Positions 8,239 to 18,304 of a stretch of DNA of 45,809 bases are shown piece by piece. A model generated the notes under the pieces. The model did not search any database. It saw only the letters and a list, made by a program, of their open reading frames with translations, and was not told the origin of the DNA. Position numbers and translations under genes: made by a program. The stretch is from Cytophagaceae bacterium (lineage in GTDB: Bacteria > Bacteroidota > Bacteroidia > Cytophagales > Spirosomataceae): assembly GCA_027488335.1 (NCBI GenBank), contig JAIYBU010000168.1, positions 1 through 45,809 of the forward strand, written 5' to 3'. The stretch's first letter is position 1, and each line of letters starts with the position of its first letter.

Positions 8239-10767
8239 TTACTTTTCTATCAATATTTTCTTGATTATGACTTTATTATCAAAATAGGTTTTTATAAAAT
8301 AAACACCTGACGGATAATGACCTATATTAAATGTCTCTTCTTGCTTCCCTATCCCTTTTAGTTTTTTTTCTTGTACTATTTTTCCTTCAATATCAATAAT
8401 GTTGATGCCCGATTTTTGTGCAGTAGTAACCAAAAACTCAACTACAAACTGCTCGCTCGTAGGGTTTGGAAATACTTTTACTATATTTTCGGTCGTTTCT
8501 TCGGCTGCCAGAGGCTCTAAAATCGTAATTTTTGCACTGCCATTTACTAAGCCAACGCCACACGAGTTTTTTATTTCTTTTAGACTATAAATGGTAGATT
8601 TTGAGGGTCTTACTTCTATACTAAAAGGTGTTTGATTGGTAATAAACGAGCGGCCATCGGATAATGTAAGTTCGGCAGGTAATTCTCCTGTAAGACTTAC
8701 CCTTAGTAACGTGCTATCACCATTTAGTATGGCTGCATCACCGCTGATGGTGGCAGTAGCGAGCGGAATAATTGTTACATCAATTTTTGCCTTTTTGCTT
8801 TCGCAACCATGACTATTGCTTTGACTTACATAATAGCTAAATGTACCAGTATTTCCCGTTGGTGGCGTGATATTGAGAAAAGATTTTATGTCGAGTTCGC
8901 CTGTGTACCATTTCAAATTTGTGCCGACGGCTGTTAAAGCACTCGTTTCGCTGTTTTGACAAAAACTGTATTTTTCGACCACTACGGGAGGCTGTGGTGG
9001 TGAAACTATAGTGAAAGGCCCTAAAACTGAACTAAAATAGTCGGTGTTTTTGGCAGCTACTTTGATACGATAGCCGATTCCAGTCTGCAAATTGGCAGGA
9101 ATTTGTGCAGAAAGCGTAAATAACGAAACTTGGGTGGGTAAATCGGTAAAATTTTTACCCCAAGCATCAGAAATCTGAATAACTAACTGACTATTACTCG
9201 AAAGTTTTCCGATGATTGATATAGAAAGCCTAATGCTCTGCCCTTGACAAAGCGTGCTGGTCGATAGTGCTTCAGCTTGAATTTGTGGTTGTATAACGTT
9301 GATAGTGGTAGAGCCACCAGTGCTACCTATACCGCACATATTTTTTACCGAAACAATCGAATAAGTGGTGTTTTCGTCGGGAGATTTAGAAATTATATAA
9401 GAATTTTGTCGAAAATTTTCAACCGAAGTACCATCTGACAACTGAAAAGACCAAGCCCCACTTCCGCCTAAACTTACAACTAAATTGGTGCTTTCACCAG
9501 CATTAATATTAGTGTTTGTGCTTGAAATAGATGCACTGGGGTAAGTTCTGATAGCAAAATGTTCGCTTATTGGGCTGATGGTTTCGGGGCGAGTTGCTGT
9601 CAAACGAAGTCGATAATCATCGCCTTCGGGTAAAGTATATGGTAGTTGAATCGCTATTTTGTCACCCACAAATTTTGAAGCAATACGCTGAAAATTTTTA
9701 CCGTTTTTATCTGAAATATCAACAAAAAGTTGATTGTTGTTTTCAAACATGCCTTCTAAATTAAAGTTTATTTTTACTGAATCTCCGACGCAATACACTT
9801 TTTTGTCAAGTCCATCAATACTTAGGAAATTGGAGCTTCTTGAAACAATTTGGTACTCGGCCAGCGGCGAAAACCGAATGGCAAACGAAGCTTGCATCTT
9901 TTGATATTGCTGCTCGGTAAACACATTTCCACACCGCTGTTGATACGACATGATATTATCAATGGGCGGACTAAAGGTGCTACCGTGGGCATCTTGAAGG
10001 GTTGAAGGCGTTTTTTCGTCGCAATTAAAAGCATAAATGAGCGGTAATCGTTCAAAAGGGTCGGCTGATGTATCACAAAGTTGGTCGCCAGTGGTTACAC
10101 AATTAGAGCCTGCTCCACGAGTGACGAGTTCTCTTTTGTTGACATCGGCATGATTACTGTCTTGAAAAGTATGTAGAAGCCCAAAATAATGCCCGATTTC
10201 GTGTAGAAAAGTCTTATTTTTTAGATTATTAAAATCATCTTGTGTCCGCTCGAAATACGAACAAAAAACACGATTTGTACTTGCCGAAAAACTTGGAAGA
10301 GCTGCATAACCGCTTAATATCGTGAGATTTTGGAGGGTAATATATTTTACAAAATAAATATTGATAGCATCTGAAACATCGTTGGCTTGGCGGAGTTCAT
10401 TTTCATCTGCAACTTTGAAATCGGCGTATTGGTTGCTTTTGATTTGATATACCTTATCGTTATAGAGATAAAGCTGAATATTAATATTTTGAAGATAAAG
10501 ATTGGCATTATTGATGATTTCTCTGACATCGGGTTCGCTTAAAAATATACTTGTGTTATTGCCCGAAACTATATTCGCCTTTACGGCTACTCGGTAATTT
10601 ACTGCTCTGGCTTTTTTTTGTTGGGTAAATTGCTGAAATAATTGAAGTAATTCGTGTTTTTGTTGGTCAGTAGGAGGGGCTGTACCGCACTGAAACTGGG
10701 CGAAAAGGCTTTCATCTTGCCCCAATAAGAGAAGCAATATAAGTATTAAAATTTTTACTTTTTTCAT
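8239..10767 (-). CDS. Secreted M43-type (pappalysin/cytophagalysin-like) metalloprotease with T9SS sorting domain
   Basis: 842 residues. A signal peptide (about 1-24, ending LFAQ) leads into a catalytic domain with HEIGHYFGLLH (His189, Glu190, His193, His199), the extended zinc motif of M43 enzymes. It is followed by the family's GDQLCDTSADP segment and a Met-turn DNIMSYQQRCG (about 275). The middle (about 300-750) contains repeated Ig-like modules with the recurring 'STSTLCQGQSIRLSIS' and 'CGVGL/CGIGSTGGS' patterns. The C-terminus is a type A T9SS sorting domain (VFPNPTSEQFVVEF ... GVYFIKTYF ... KKILIEK). It should be exported by Sec, then secreted or surface-attached through T9SS, to digest extracellular protein. 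Confidence 0.92.
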   Translation of the reverse strand: MKKVKILILILLLLLGQDESLFAQFQCGTAPPTDQQKHELLQLFQQFTQQKKARAVNYRVAVKANIVSGNNTSIFLSEPDVREIINNANLYLQNINIQLYLYNDKVYQIKSNQYADFKVADENELRQANDVSDAINIYFVKYITLQNLTILSGYAALPSFSASTNRVFCSYFERTQDDFNNLKNKTFLHEIGHYFGLLHTFQDSNHADVNKRELVTRGAGSNCVTTGDQLCDTSADPFERLPLIYAFNCDEKTPSTLQDAHGSTFSPPIDNIMSYQQRCGNVFTEQQYQKMQASFAIRFSPLAEYQIVSRSSNFLSIDGLDKKVYCVGDSVKINFNLEGMFENNNQLFVDISDKNGKNFQRIASKFVGDKIAIQLPYTLPEGDDYRLRLTATRPETISPISEHFAIRTYPSASISSTNTNINAGESTNLVVSLGGSGAWSFQLSDGTSVENFRQNSYIISKSPDENTTYSIVSVKNMCGIGSTGGSTTINVIQPQIQAEALSTSTLCQGQSIRLSISIIGKLSSNSQLVIQISDAWGKNFTDLPTQVSLFTLSAQIPANLQTGIGYRIKVAAKNTDYFSSVLGPFTIVSPPQPPVVVEKYSFCQNSETSALTAVGTNLKWYTGELDIKSFLNITPPTGNTGTFSYYVSQSNSHGCESKKAKIDVTIIPLATATISGDAAILNGDSTLLRVSLTGELPAELTLSDGRSFITNQTPFSIEVRPSKSTIYSLKEIKNSCGVGLVNGSAKITILEPLAAEETTENIVKVFPNPTSEQFVVEFLVTTAQKSGINIIDIEGKIVQEKKLKGIGKQEETFNIGHYPSGVYFIKTYFDNKVIIKKILIEK

Positions 10768-10992
10768 TTATATAAGGGACTCGCTCAATTTTTCATTGTG
10801 ATGACAACGATGCTTTTTTTATAGCAAAAATTTTGCCGAAGGAGTTTTTATGACCTTATTTATATATAAAAGTAACAAATTGATTAGGTTTATAGGAATA
10901 CGGGGGCGAGGTTTTAGCTAAAAGTAAGATGATTTAATTGAATGGTAAATGAGAAGGATTGTGCCAAAAATTATACACGCAGCAGAAATCTG

Positions 10993-11039
10993 AATGAAAA
11001 AGAGTTCGTATAATTTTTATGTACGAACTCTTTTTCATT
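10993..11039 (-). terminator. 18-bp terminator hairpin after the hybrid histidine kinase
   Basis: Arms 10993-11010 and 11022-11039 are exact reverse complements, with core AAAAAGAGTTCGTA and an 11-nt loop. A/T runs in the arms suit termination on either strand. It begins 6 nt after the kinase stop codon. The remaining gap to the protease start at 10767 shows nothing else. Confidence 0.8.
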
Positions 11040-11044
11040 TAATC

Positions 11045-14000
11045 TTAAAGTAAAGTCTTATACTTCTCCCTAAAAACTTTAAATTCTTCTTCGAGAAAAA
11101 CTAAATTCTCTTGAAAATGAGTTAAATCGCCCGTTTTTGAAGGAACTTCAATAATTTCGGTAATGTCATGAATACGAGCAAGGCCGATTGTTCCTGAATT
11201 TCCTTTGAGGGTGTGAAGTTCGCGTTGAATAGTTTTTACATCATCGGGGTACGCATTTTTAGCATTTTGAATTTGTTCTGCTGCTTCACGCTCAAAATCT
11301 TCAAAAACTGAAATTAGCATTTCTTCGCCCACCATTTCTTTTAGTTGGTTGACAATTTCCATGTCAAATACCTGAAATGCAGGATTTATTGGGCTGTTTG
11401 AATGCACTGTTTCCGTGGAAATTTCGGTTGGTTTAACTACTTCCACAATCTCAACTTTTACTTTATTATTTGGCACAATTTCATTCACTTTCTGAATCAA
11501 AATGGCGGCACGAATTGGTTTCGGTACGTAGTCGTCCATGCCTTCGCTCAAAAATCTTTCACGGTCGTGCTGCATGGAGTAGGCCGTCATGGCTACAATT
11601 TTTGGGAGCGAACTTCCATATAATTCACGCATTTTTTTGGTAGTTTCTATACCGTCCATTTCGGGCATTTGAATATCCATAAAAATCACATCGAAGTTGT
11701 GTTTTTCGCCAAAAACTTCGATGGCTTTCGCTCCACTATCTGCCGTAATTACTTCACAACCTGCTTTTATCAAAATTTCAGATGCAACTTTACGATTGAC
11801 TTGATTATCATCAACCAACAAAATTTTTGGCGTATGATTACTAAAGAAATTGGTCAGTTTGATTTCATTTTCGTTGTTTTCGCTCACGCTCGGGCTGATG
11901 GTTGTTGAACGAACTTCAATCGTAAACCAGAAGGTACTACCTTTTCCTTGCTCAGAAACAACACCCATGTCGCCTTTCATGAGTCGGCAAAGTTCACGAG
12001 AAATGGCCAAACCGAGGCCTGTTCCACCAAATGATTTTTTAGTCGAATTATCTACTTGCTGGAAAGCTCCAAATAAGAGTTTTTGGTCTTCTTCCGAAAT
12101 GCCAATGCCTGTATCCGTAATTTCTCCACGTAAGACATGAATCTTTCCGTTGGAAGAAACTCTTGATAATGAGATAGTGACGCTGCCATTTTCGGTGAAT
12201 TTGAGAGCATTTGAGGTAAGATTCGAGAAAATCTGTAATAAACGAGTTTGGTCGGCAATCAAATAGGCAGGAACATCGTCCGCAATAGTATAAATCAATT
12301 GATTGTTTTTCTCAATGGCTCGTTGGCGGAAAAGTGCCACCAATCGCTCCAAAATTTCCTTAATATCGAGCGGAGCGTTATGTAAATCCATTTTTCCTGC
12401 TTCGATTTTCGATAAATCAAGAATATCGTTTAGAATCGTAAGCAAAGTTTCCGAAGATTTTTTGATGGTCTGTACATAATCCTTCTGCTCGGGGTTGAGT
12501 GGTGTTTCGTACATCAAATCAATCATACCGATTACGCCATTCATCGGCGTACGAATTTCGTGGCTCATATTTGCCAAGAAACGTTCCTTCACTTTGAGCG
12601 AGCGTTCGGCTTCGTCTTTAGCAATCAGAAGTTCTTCAGCCGTTTTTTTCAATTCTGAAATGTCACGAGCCACACCCTCTACTTCAACAGGAATTCCTTT
12701 GGCATCTTTAATCATTCGGATATTGAGCATAAACTGGCGGAGTTCGCCATTTTTACGCTTCACAATTACTTCAAAATTGGTGATGCTTCCTGCTTTTAGT
12801 AGTCCTTTAATATTTTTTGAACTATCAACGGCATTCTCAAAAAATTTATCCACCTTGTTTCCCATCACTTCTTCGAGCGAATAGCCCGTGTGTGTTAGTA
12901 CCGAAGGCGAAATCATGGTAATGTTTCCTGCCAAGTCAGTTCGGTAATAAATATCAATAAACGATTCGATGGTATCTCTAAACTTTTGCTCACTTTTTTG
13001 GAGTGTAATGGTCGAATTTTTCTTATCGGTACTATTCTGAGCAATCCCCGAAACTTCTTCTACTTGTCCGCTTTCTGATGATAAAATTGGATTTAGAAAA
13101 AACTCGTACCAATCATCACCACCGTCGATATTTCCCCAGTGCATTTCAAAATATTGTGGTTTCCCTGTGAAAGCCTCGTTATATTTTTCTCGCAAAATGG
13201 GGCGGTCTTCGGGCGAAATGAGTTTCCAACCGAGCTTTTCGATGCTCATGTTGATTTCGGGAAGTGTCCCTAAGTTTCGCTGAATCAGATTGACGTAGTT
13301 TTTGTTGAACGAACTCAGTTGACGCTTCTGATTGACAGTCCAGATTACGTGTGAACCACTATCAAAAACGGCATTTAAACGTGAGGTTTGACGGAGTAAA
13401 TCTTCTTCTTTCTGCTTCCGAACCAAAGCAACCGCCACTTGCCCCGAAACGAATTCTAAAAGTTCTAAGTCTCTGATATTAAACTTATTACGGTCGCTGT
13501 ACGACTTTACTCCAATTACGCCCGTAGTGCGGTCGCCTACGTGCAGAGGTACGCATAGCATTACTTCAGGAAGTGACGAACCATAGAAATATATTTTATC
13601 AACTTCGACCAATTTTTTGATGTCTTCGTTCGATAAAAATAGTGGTTTATTTTGCACCATCGAATACTCTACAATACCATTTCCGAGTTTTCGTCGGTGA
13701 TAATTCTCTTCGGTTTCAGAATATTCATCAATAAAATACGGAAAATGAATAGTTCCTTCTTCGGGTTCAAAAAGAGCCACAAAAAAGTTATTTGCTTGCA
13801 TATTTTTCTGCAATTCATCATGAACTTGCGTCAGGAATTCTTGCAGATTAGGCGTATTGAGATTGAGTTGGGCAATGGTATAATAAAGCTGCTGGGCTTT
13901 TTCGGCACGGCGACGTTGGGTATTATCACGGAACAAACAGCGAAAAGCCGTAGGTTTTCCGTTCTCAAATCTACAACTAATATCACCCAGGAGATAAACT

Positions 14001-14347
14001 CTTTTTCCTTCTTTGTTTCGTACAACTGTCTGAAAATCAACTACTTGTTCATCACCATCTTTGATGCGTTGAAGCGTATCGAGGGTTTCGGCGGCGAACT
14101 GTGGGTGCAGCATATCTCGAAGCGTAAGCTGCGAGAGTTCCGCATCAGAATATCCAAAAGTATCACGAAAAGCGGTATTGACAAACAAGAAACGCCCACT
14201 CAACGACATTAACATGATGATTTCGGAAGTATTATCTACCAAATCTTGTAGCTGGTCGATGCTTTGTTGGTGTTCGGTTTGTGAAAGTTGTACTTTTAGC
14301 TTTTCGATTTCGAACAAAAGTTCTTCGTTGGATTTTTCTGTGAGCAT
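11045..14347 (-). CDS. Hybrid sensor histidine kinase (PAS-GAF-PAS-PAS-HisKA-HATPase-REC-HPt)
   Basis: 1100 residues from the ATG at 14345-14347; an upstream in-frame TTG adds only four residues and is less likely. No membrane segment is visible, so it is cytosolic. Domain order: PAS (about 30-145), GAF (about 155-310), two more PAS domains (about 325-440 and 455-570), HisKA with SHEIRTP (His596), HATPase (N-box FSNLTSNALKFTENG, G-boxes DTGIGI and GGTGLGLAI, about 700-815), a receiver domain with DIQMPEMDG (phospho-acceptor Asp891), and a C-terminal HPt domain with LHTLKGNSG (His1045). The set His-Asp-His supports a phosphorelay to a separate, unlinked response regulator; no partner gene is adjacent. 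The sensed signal is unknown. Confidence 0.93.
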   Translation of the reverse strand: MLTEKSNEELLFEIEKLKVQLSQTEHQQSIDQLQDLVDNTSEIIMLMSLSGRFLFVNTAFRDTFGYSDAELSQLTLRDMLHPQFAAETLDTLQRIKDGDEQVVDFQTVVRNKEGKRVYLLGDISCRFENGKPTAFRCLFRDNTQRRRAEKAQQLYYTIAQLNLNTPNLQEFLTQVHDELQKNMQANNFFVALFEPEEGTIHFPYFIDEYSETEENYHRRKLGNGIVEYSMVQNKPLFLSNEDIKKLVEVDKIYFYGSSLPEVMLCVPLHVGDRTTGVIGVKSYSDRNKFNIRDLELLEFVSGQVAVALVRKQKEEDLLRQTSRLNAVFDSGSHVIWTVNQKRQLSSFNKNYVNLIQRNLGTLPEINMSIEKLGWKLISPEDRPILREKYNEAFTGKPQYFEMHWGNIDGGDDWYEFFLNPILSSESGQVEEVSGIAQNSTDKKNSTITLQKSEQKFRDTIESFIDIYYRTDLAGNITMISPSVLTHTGYSLEEVMGNKVDKFFENAVDSSKNIKGLLKAGSITNFEVIVKRKNGELRQFMLNIRMIKDAKGIPVEVEGVARDISELKKTAEELLIAKDEAERSLKVKERFLANMSHEIRTPMNGVIGMIDLMYETPLNPEQKDYVQTIKKSSETLLTILNDILDLSKIEAGKMDLHNAPLDIKEILERLVALFRQRAIEKNNQLIYTIADDVPAYLIADQTRLLQIFSNLTSNALKFTENGSVTISLSRVSSNGKIHVLRGEITDTGIGISEEDQKLLFGAFQQVDNSTKKSFGGTGLGLAISRELCRLMKGDMGVVSEQGKGSTFWFTIEVRSTTISPSVSENNENEIKLTNFFSNHTPKILLVDDNQVNRKVASEILIKAGCEVITADSGAKAIEVFGEKHNFDVIFMDIQMPEMDGIETTKKMRELYGSSLPKIVAMTAYSMQHDRERFLSEGMDDYVPKPIRAAILIQKVNEIVPNNKVKVEIVEVVKPTEISTETVHSNSPINPAFQVFDMEIVNQLKEMVGEEMLISVFEDFEREAAEQIQNAKNAYPDDVKTIQRELHTLKGNSGTIGLARIHDITEIIEVPSKTGDLTHFQENLVFLEEEFKVFREKYKTLL

Positions 14348-14506
14348 ACCGCAAAACAATAGAATTAATAATGCGGTAAATATAAGAAGAAAGGAGGAGT
14401 ATAGAAATTTTCAAGTATAATATAGGTTTACTTGGCTGTTTAAAAATAAAATCTTTGAGATTAAGAGAGAATATGTTATGTTGCGAGCAATACAATCTTT
14501 AAAAAT

Positions 14507-15507
14507 ATGGAAGATGTCATAAAACGATTGATTGAATATGAATCGGAAAGTTTCAAATTAGATTATAAAACAGAACAATATCAATTAGGTAAAATCCCAA
14601 AAAAGGGGAATTACTCAAAGATATTATGGCTTTTGCAAACCATCTTTCAGATGATGATAAGTATATAATTATTGGTGTTAAAGATGGGGTAGAGAAAACA
14701 ATTCTTGAAGTAGATAATCCTATTGACGATGCCAAATACCAAGAATTTATCAGAGAGTATATTGAACCAGCTATTAATTTTGAGTATAGGTCGATAAAGT
14801 ATGGTGATAAGTTGATAGCTTATTTTAGAATCTATGATAATGCAGATAAACCATATCTCTTTAAAAAAGATTTTAAAATAGAAAACAACGTACAACAATT
14901 CAAGCGTGGTGATGGATATGTTAGAATTGGCTCATCAACAACAAAAATTGGCAGGAAAGAAATAGATGATATCTATAATTATAAATACCATTCAAAAGAT
15001 AGAAAAAGTGACATAGTTGTAGTTCCTACAATAAGAGAGACAACAGATGAGTACTTATCGGGATATAAATGTATTGATTTAGATATAATAAACAATTCTA
15101 ATAAATCAATTTGTTGTGATGTAGAAATGAGGGTTTATAAAAATAAAGACTGCGAGTTACTTTCAAAAGTTGACCTTAAAAGGTATCTAAAAACAAAAGA
15201 AAGGAAGAATTCTTCATCTCTCTTTACTCCTTATTCAATAGGTTTTGAGACTATGGACGCAGATATTTTTAATGTTACCTATAAAAATTTAGAATTTGAG
15301 GTTTTTGTCAAATTGAAAAAACGAAAAAATGAAGCTTCTGCAATTCGAATAGCTCAAAATTCGATTAAGAAGGACGTCTTTTATCAACGTTTAATTTACA
15401 TTCCTGTAAATAGCAAACCATGTAAAGTTGATGCAACTATTACTGTGAGAAGCGATGATTTTATAAAAGGTTCTTTAATTCAAAATATATCATTTGAACT
15501 TACTTAA
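14507..15507 (+). pseudogene. AlbA_2 (Schlafen-type) domain protein split by a -1 frame change at a slippery heptamer
   Basis: The natural start appears to be the ATG at 14507. That frame gives an AlbA_2-like beginning (EYESESFKLDYKTEQY) but stops at 14666 after 53 residues. The remainder of the domain (ELLKDIMAFAN ... DKYIIIGVKDG ... GYVRIGSSTTKI) lies in the -1 frame, open from 14593 to 15507. The frames join exactly at A-AAA-AAG (14599-14605), followed by GGG: a -1 slip there gives a continuous 333-residue protein. An ATG at 14626 would skip the first strand and helix. The C-terminal 180 residues resemble no family I recognise. The gene is visibly more AT-rich than its neighbours and ends 6 nt from the convergent TonB receptor, suggesting acquisition. 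It may be a decayed gene, an A-tract read error, or programmed frameshifting. Confidence 0.7.
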
Positions 15508-15513
15508 CTTTTA

Positions 15514-17934
15514 TCAACCCTCCAATTCCAATTTCTTGCCTTTACCTGCACCTTTCGATTGTTTGATGCGGTAGTTGAGCGTTAGGTTAAACTGACGTCT
15601 TCTGAATTGTGAACTGCCTTCGGTGCGGAAGTTTGTGCCTTCGGTGATGCTTCTAAACTTACGACTATTTAATACATCAAGCACACTAAAATTAAGGGTT
15701 CCGTTTCCTTTCAGAATATCTTTACTGGCCGATAAATCAAAATAATAAAGTGGTAAGCGAGTACCTTGTACGGTCTTTTGTTTGGCTTCATAATTGGCTC
15801 TTAACTGTACATCTAAGCCTTTTGGAAGAGAAAAACGTGAGGTTTGACGAACAAACCAGCTGTTGGTTTCTCGTTTGTAGGTTTTGTCAATGTTGCTGCC
15901 ATCAATTTCGGCGTGAAAAAGATTAAAATTGAAATCAAATTTCCACCATTTGGCAAGATTATACTGACTCGTAAATTCTACACCATACGCTTGTTCGCCC
16001 AATAAGTTTTCGGGGCGAGTGGTGGCAAAGCCTGACGCATTTACTTGACGGATACGCTCAATTTTTCCGTCAGTATCTCGGTAGTAAACCGATGAGCCAA
16101 GTGAGCCTTTATCGAAGTATTTGATGTGTCCGATTTCGTAAACATTGCTAAATTCAGGATTTAGATTTGGGTTTCCGCTAAAGAAATTTCGGTTGTCAGA
16201 AAACGTTGAAAATGGACTTAAATCATTATAAAACGGACGACGAACACGGCGACTATAACTCACTTGAAGCGAGTTTTCTTGCGGTAAAGCATACGTCAAA
16301 TGCACACTTGGAAATAAGTTGGCATATTTGCGGGGGTTTACTTCATTGGTTTGTCGGAGGGTCGTTTTTACGTCTGTCCATTCGGCACGTAGCCCTGCTT
16401 GATACGAAAACTGCTTAGTTTTATTGCCTAAAATGGCATAAGCAGCATGGATATTTTCATCATAAATAAAGTAATTTTTCAGACCTGGTACAACCAAAAA
16501 TTGTCCTTGCTCATTCCGCTGATTTACTACATAATCATTCACCATATTTCGGAAACTACTTCTTGCACCAGTCTCAAATTTCCCTTCTTTTCCTATTGGT
16601 TTCACATAATCAACTTGAAATAAAAGCTGTTTTTCGTATTCATCATTCAACGATTTTTGAACTAAGTATTTTGACGTAATGAGGGTTTCATTCGGCGTGA
16701 AATATTCTTGGGTGAAAAGCTGGTCAGAGCTTTCCCAGTTATCTAAGAAACGTACTTCGGCGTTGAATTCTTGGCCTTTTTTTGCGTAAGTTTTCTTATA
16801 ACTCAATACGTACTCAGAGTTGGGTTCGGTTTCTCGTTCGTCTTGCTTACGCTTGCTGATGCCCGTCAGATTTGCATCGGTGAATGTATAATCTTCGTAA
16901 TGTAAATTGGTGATTCGTCGAGCCTTGCTTCGGCGATAAAGGTAAGAGGCAGTAAGGGTATTTTTATCATTGAAAAAATAATCAAGTCCACCTCTGATAT
17001 TGGTATTGAACCCCAAGAGTTCGCCATTATTTTTTTGTCTTAAAAAAAACGTTGTATCGTTACTTCGACGCTCTTGAATAATCGATGAAACATTGGGGCG
17101 AATATTATAGGCAATACTATAATTAACAAAAAAGTTAACTTTTCGGTGGCGATAATTGATGTTAGCCGCTCCACCATAATTTACAGGTTGTCCCGTAATT
17201 ATATCAAATGAGCCATTAAATCCTTGTTTTTGGTCTTTTTTCAAGATAATATTAATAATTCCAGCCATACCTTCGGCTTCATAGCGTGCCGATGGATTGG
17301 TAATTACTTCCACTCGCTCAATCATGCTGGCTTGCAGCGATTGTAATCCTGCACCACCTTTGAAACTTACCAAACCCGACGGTTTTCCATCAATCAAAAT
17401 CCTTACGTTATCGCTTCCACGCAGTTTTACACCACCGTCAGGGTCAACCGAAACCGATGGGATATTAGTCAGAATATCTGAAGCCGAGCCACCCGCATTG
17501 GCCAAATCTTTGCCTACATTGAAAACCCTTTTATCAAGTTTCATTTCCATCGAACTTTTCTCGGCTTGGACTACTACTTCTTTTAAGGCATTGGCCGATG
17601 ACTCTAATTTTATTTTTCCAAAATCATGCGTTGGGTTTTCTTTAGTGACCGAAAAACTGGCAGTTTTGGTATTTTTATAACCCATGTATTCAATCTCAAT
17701 CACATAACTCCCGTAAGGTGCAGGAATCGAAAACTCTCCTTTGTCGTTTGTTATATTTCCTGTAATGAGTTTATTATCAGCGGTATTTGAGATTCTGATG
17801 CTCGCAAAACTTAAAGGCTCGCTTGTAGTAGCATCAACAACAATTCCTTTTATTTGGGCTTTTGTGTTGGCCTGAGCAAAGAGTAAGTTTTCAATAACAA
17901 AAAGCAGACTTAACGACAGTAAAAATGATTTCAT
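15514..17934 (-). CDS. TonB-dependent receptor, outer-membrane beta-barrel family (non-SusC)
   Basis: 806 residues. A signal peptide (about 1-20, ending FAQ) precedes a carboxypeptidase-regulatory domain (about 27-112, GIVVDATTSEPLSFASIRIS), a plug (about 118-240, with VRILIDGKPSG and ERVEVITNPSARYEAEG) and a barrel of the OMP_b-brl_3 type. The segment NPSARYEAEGMAGIINIILKK is characteristic of this family, which differs from SusC proteins by its shorter barrel and absence of a SusD partner. The ligand is unknown; relatives are often associated with metal or peptide uptake, but nothing here decides it. The C-terminal tail is basic (KGAGKGKKLELEG) rather than ending in an aromatic residue, which is slightly unusual for a barrel. 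Confidence 0.9.
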   Translation of the reverse strand: MKSFLLSLSLLFVIENLLFAQANTKAQIKGIVVDATTSEPLSFASIRISNTADNKLITGNITNDKGEFSIPAPYGSYVIEIEYMGYKNTKTASFSVTKENPTHDFGKIKLESSANALKEVVVQAEKSSMEMKLDKRVFNVGKDLANAGGSASDILTNIPSVSVDPDGGVKLRGSDNVRILIDGKPSGLVSFKGGAGLQSLQASMIERVEVITNPSARYEAEGMAGIINIILKKDQKQGFNGSFDIITGQPVNYGGAANINYRHRKVNFFVNYSIAYNIRPNVSSIIQERRSNDTTFFLRQKNNGELLGFNTNIRGGLDYFFNDKNTLTASYLYRRSKARRITNLHYEDYTFTDANLTGISKRKQDERETEPNSEYVLSYKKTYAKKGQEFNAEVRFLDNWESSDQLFTQEYFTPNETLITSKYLVQKSLNDEYEKQLLFQVDYVKPIGKEGKFETGARSSFRNMVNDYVVNQRNEQGQFLVVPGLKNYFIYDENIHAAYAILGNKTKQFSYQAGLRAEWTDVKTTLRQTNEVNPRKYANLFPSVHLTYALPQENSLQVSYSRRVRRPFYNDLSPFSTFSDNRNFFSGNPNLNPEFSNVYEIGHIKYFDKGSLGSSVYYRDTDGKIERIRQVNASGFATTRPENLLGEQAYGVEFTSQYNLAKWWKFDFNFNLFHAEIDGSNIDKTYKRETNSWFVRQTSRFSLPKGLDVQLRANYEAKQKTVQGTRLPLYYFDLSASKDILKGNGTLNFSVLDVLNSRKFRSITEGTNFRTEGSSQFRRRQFNLTLNYRIKQSKGAGKGKKLELEG

Positions 17935-18304
17935 TTAGATAGAGTTTTGAATAGGAGGGATGTTACAAATTAAGTTATCAGAGGGGAGCTTTTATCAATA
18001 AATCTACATCTGCTACTTGAAATGCTATAAATTGGTAAAATTACTCGACTATTATGTTAATCACGGAGGCATAGAGAAGTAGTTTTCTGTTTGTATAGAT
18101 TTTCACGGTAATTCATTTTGTGTAAATCTTTAAATCAGTGCTTCCGTGGGAAATATAGCAAGAACTTTCTATCATTAAATTTGATTTTTCCTTAGAATAT
18201 TGACTTACTTACAAATTAAAATTGGTTAAGAAAAACTAAGTTTATAAGCTTAGATTTGTCTTAACCAATTTGTTGACTTTTAAATATTTTGATAGATTAA
18301 TTTA
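17935..18304. repeat. 370-nt gap with a degenerate interspersed-repeat-like inverted element
   Basis: No gene. CACGGAGGCA (18062-18071) and TGCTTCCGTG (18139-18148) form a 10-bp stem with one G-U pair around a loop that holds a second stem, AGATTT (18097-18102) / AAATCT (18124-18129). This nested layout and the 'CACGGAGGCA' edge resemble short non-coding interspersed repeats that I recall from many Bacteroidota genomes, here eroded. The terminator at 18219-18271 also lies in this gap. Confidence 0.4.
18219..18271 (-). terminator. Two-part hairpin after the DUF3500 gene
   Basis: The outer stem AAATTGGTTAAG (18219-18230) / CTTAACCAATTT (18260-18271) is perfect over 12 bp; the inner stem CTAAG (18236-18240) / CTTAG (18249-18253) closes the loop. 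It lies 34 nt past the stop of the minus-strand gene, and the distal side reads TTTTAATTT on that strand. Confidence 0.65.

Noticed and set aside
13652..14212. Long plus-strand open frame opposite the histidine kinase
   Set aside because: It is the shadow of the PAS/GAF coding region; the translation shows no domain and the kinase is complete on the other strand.
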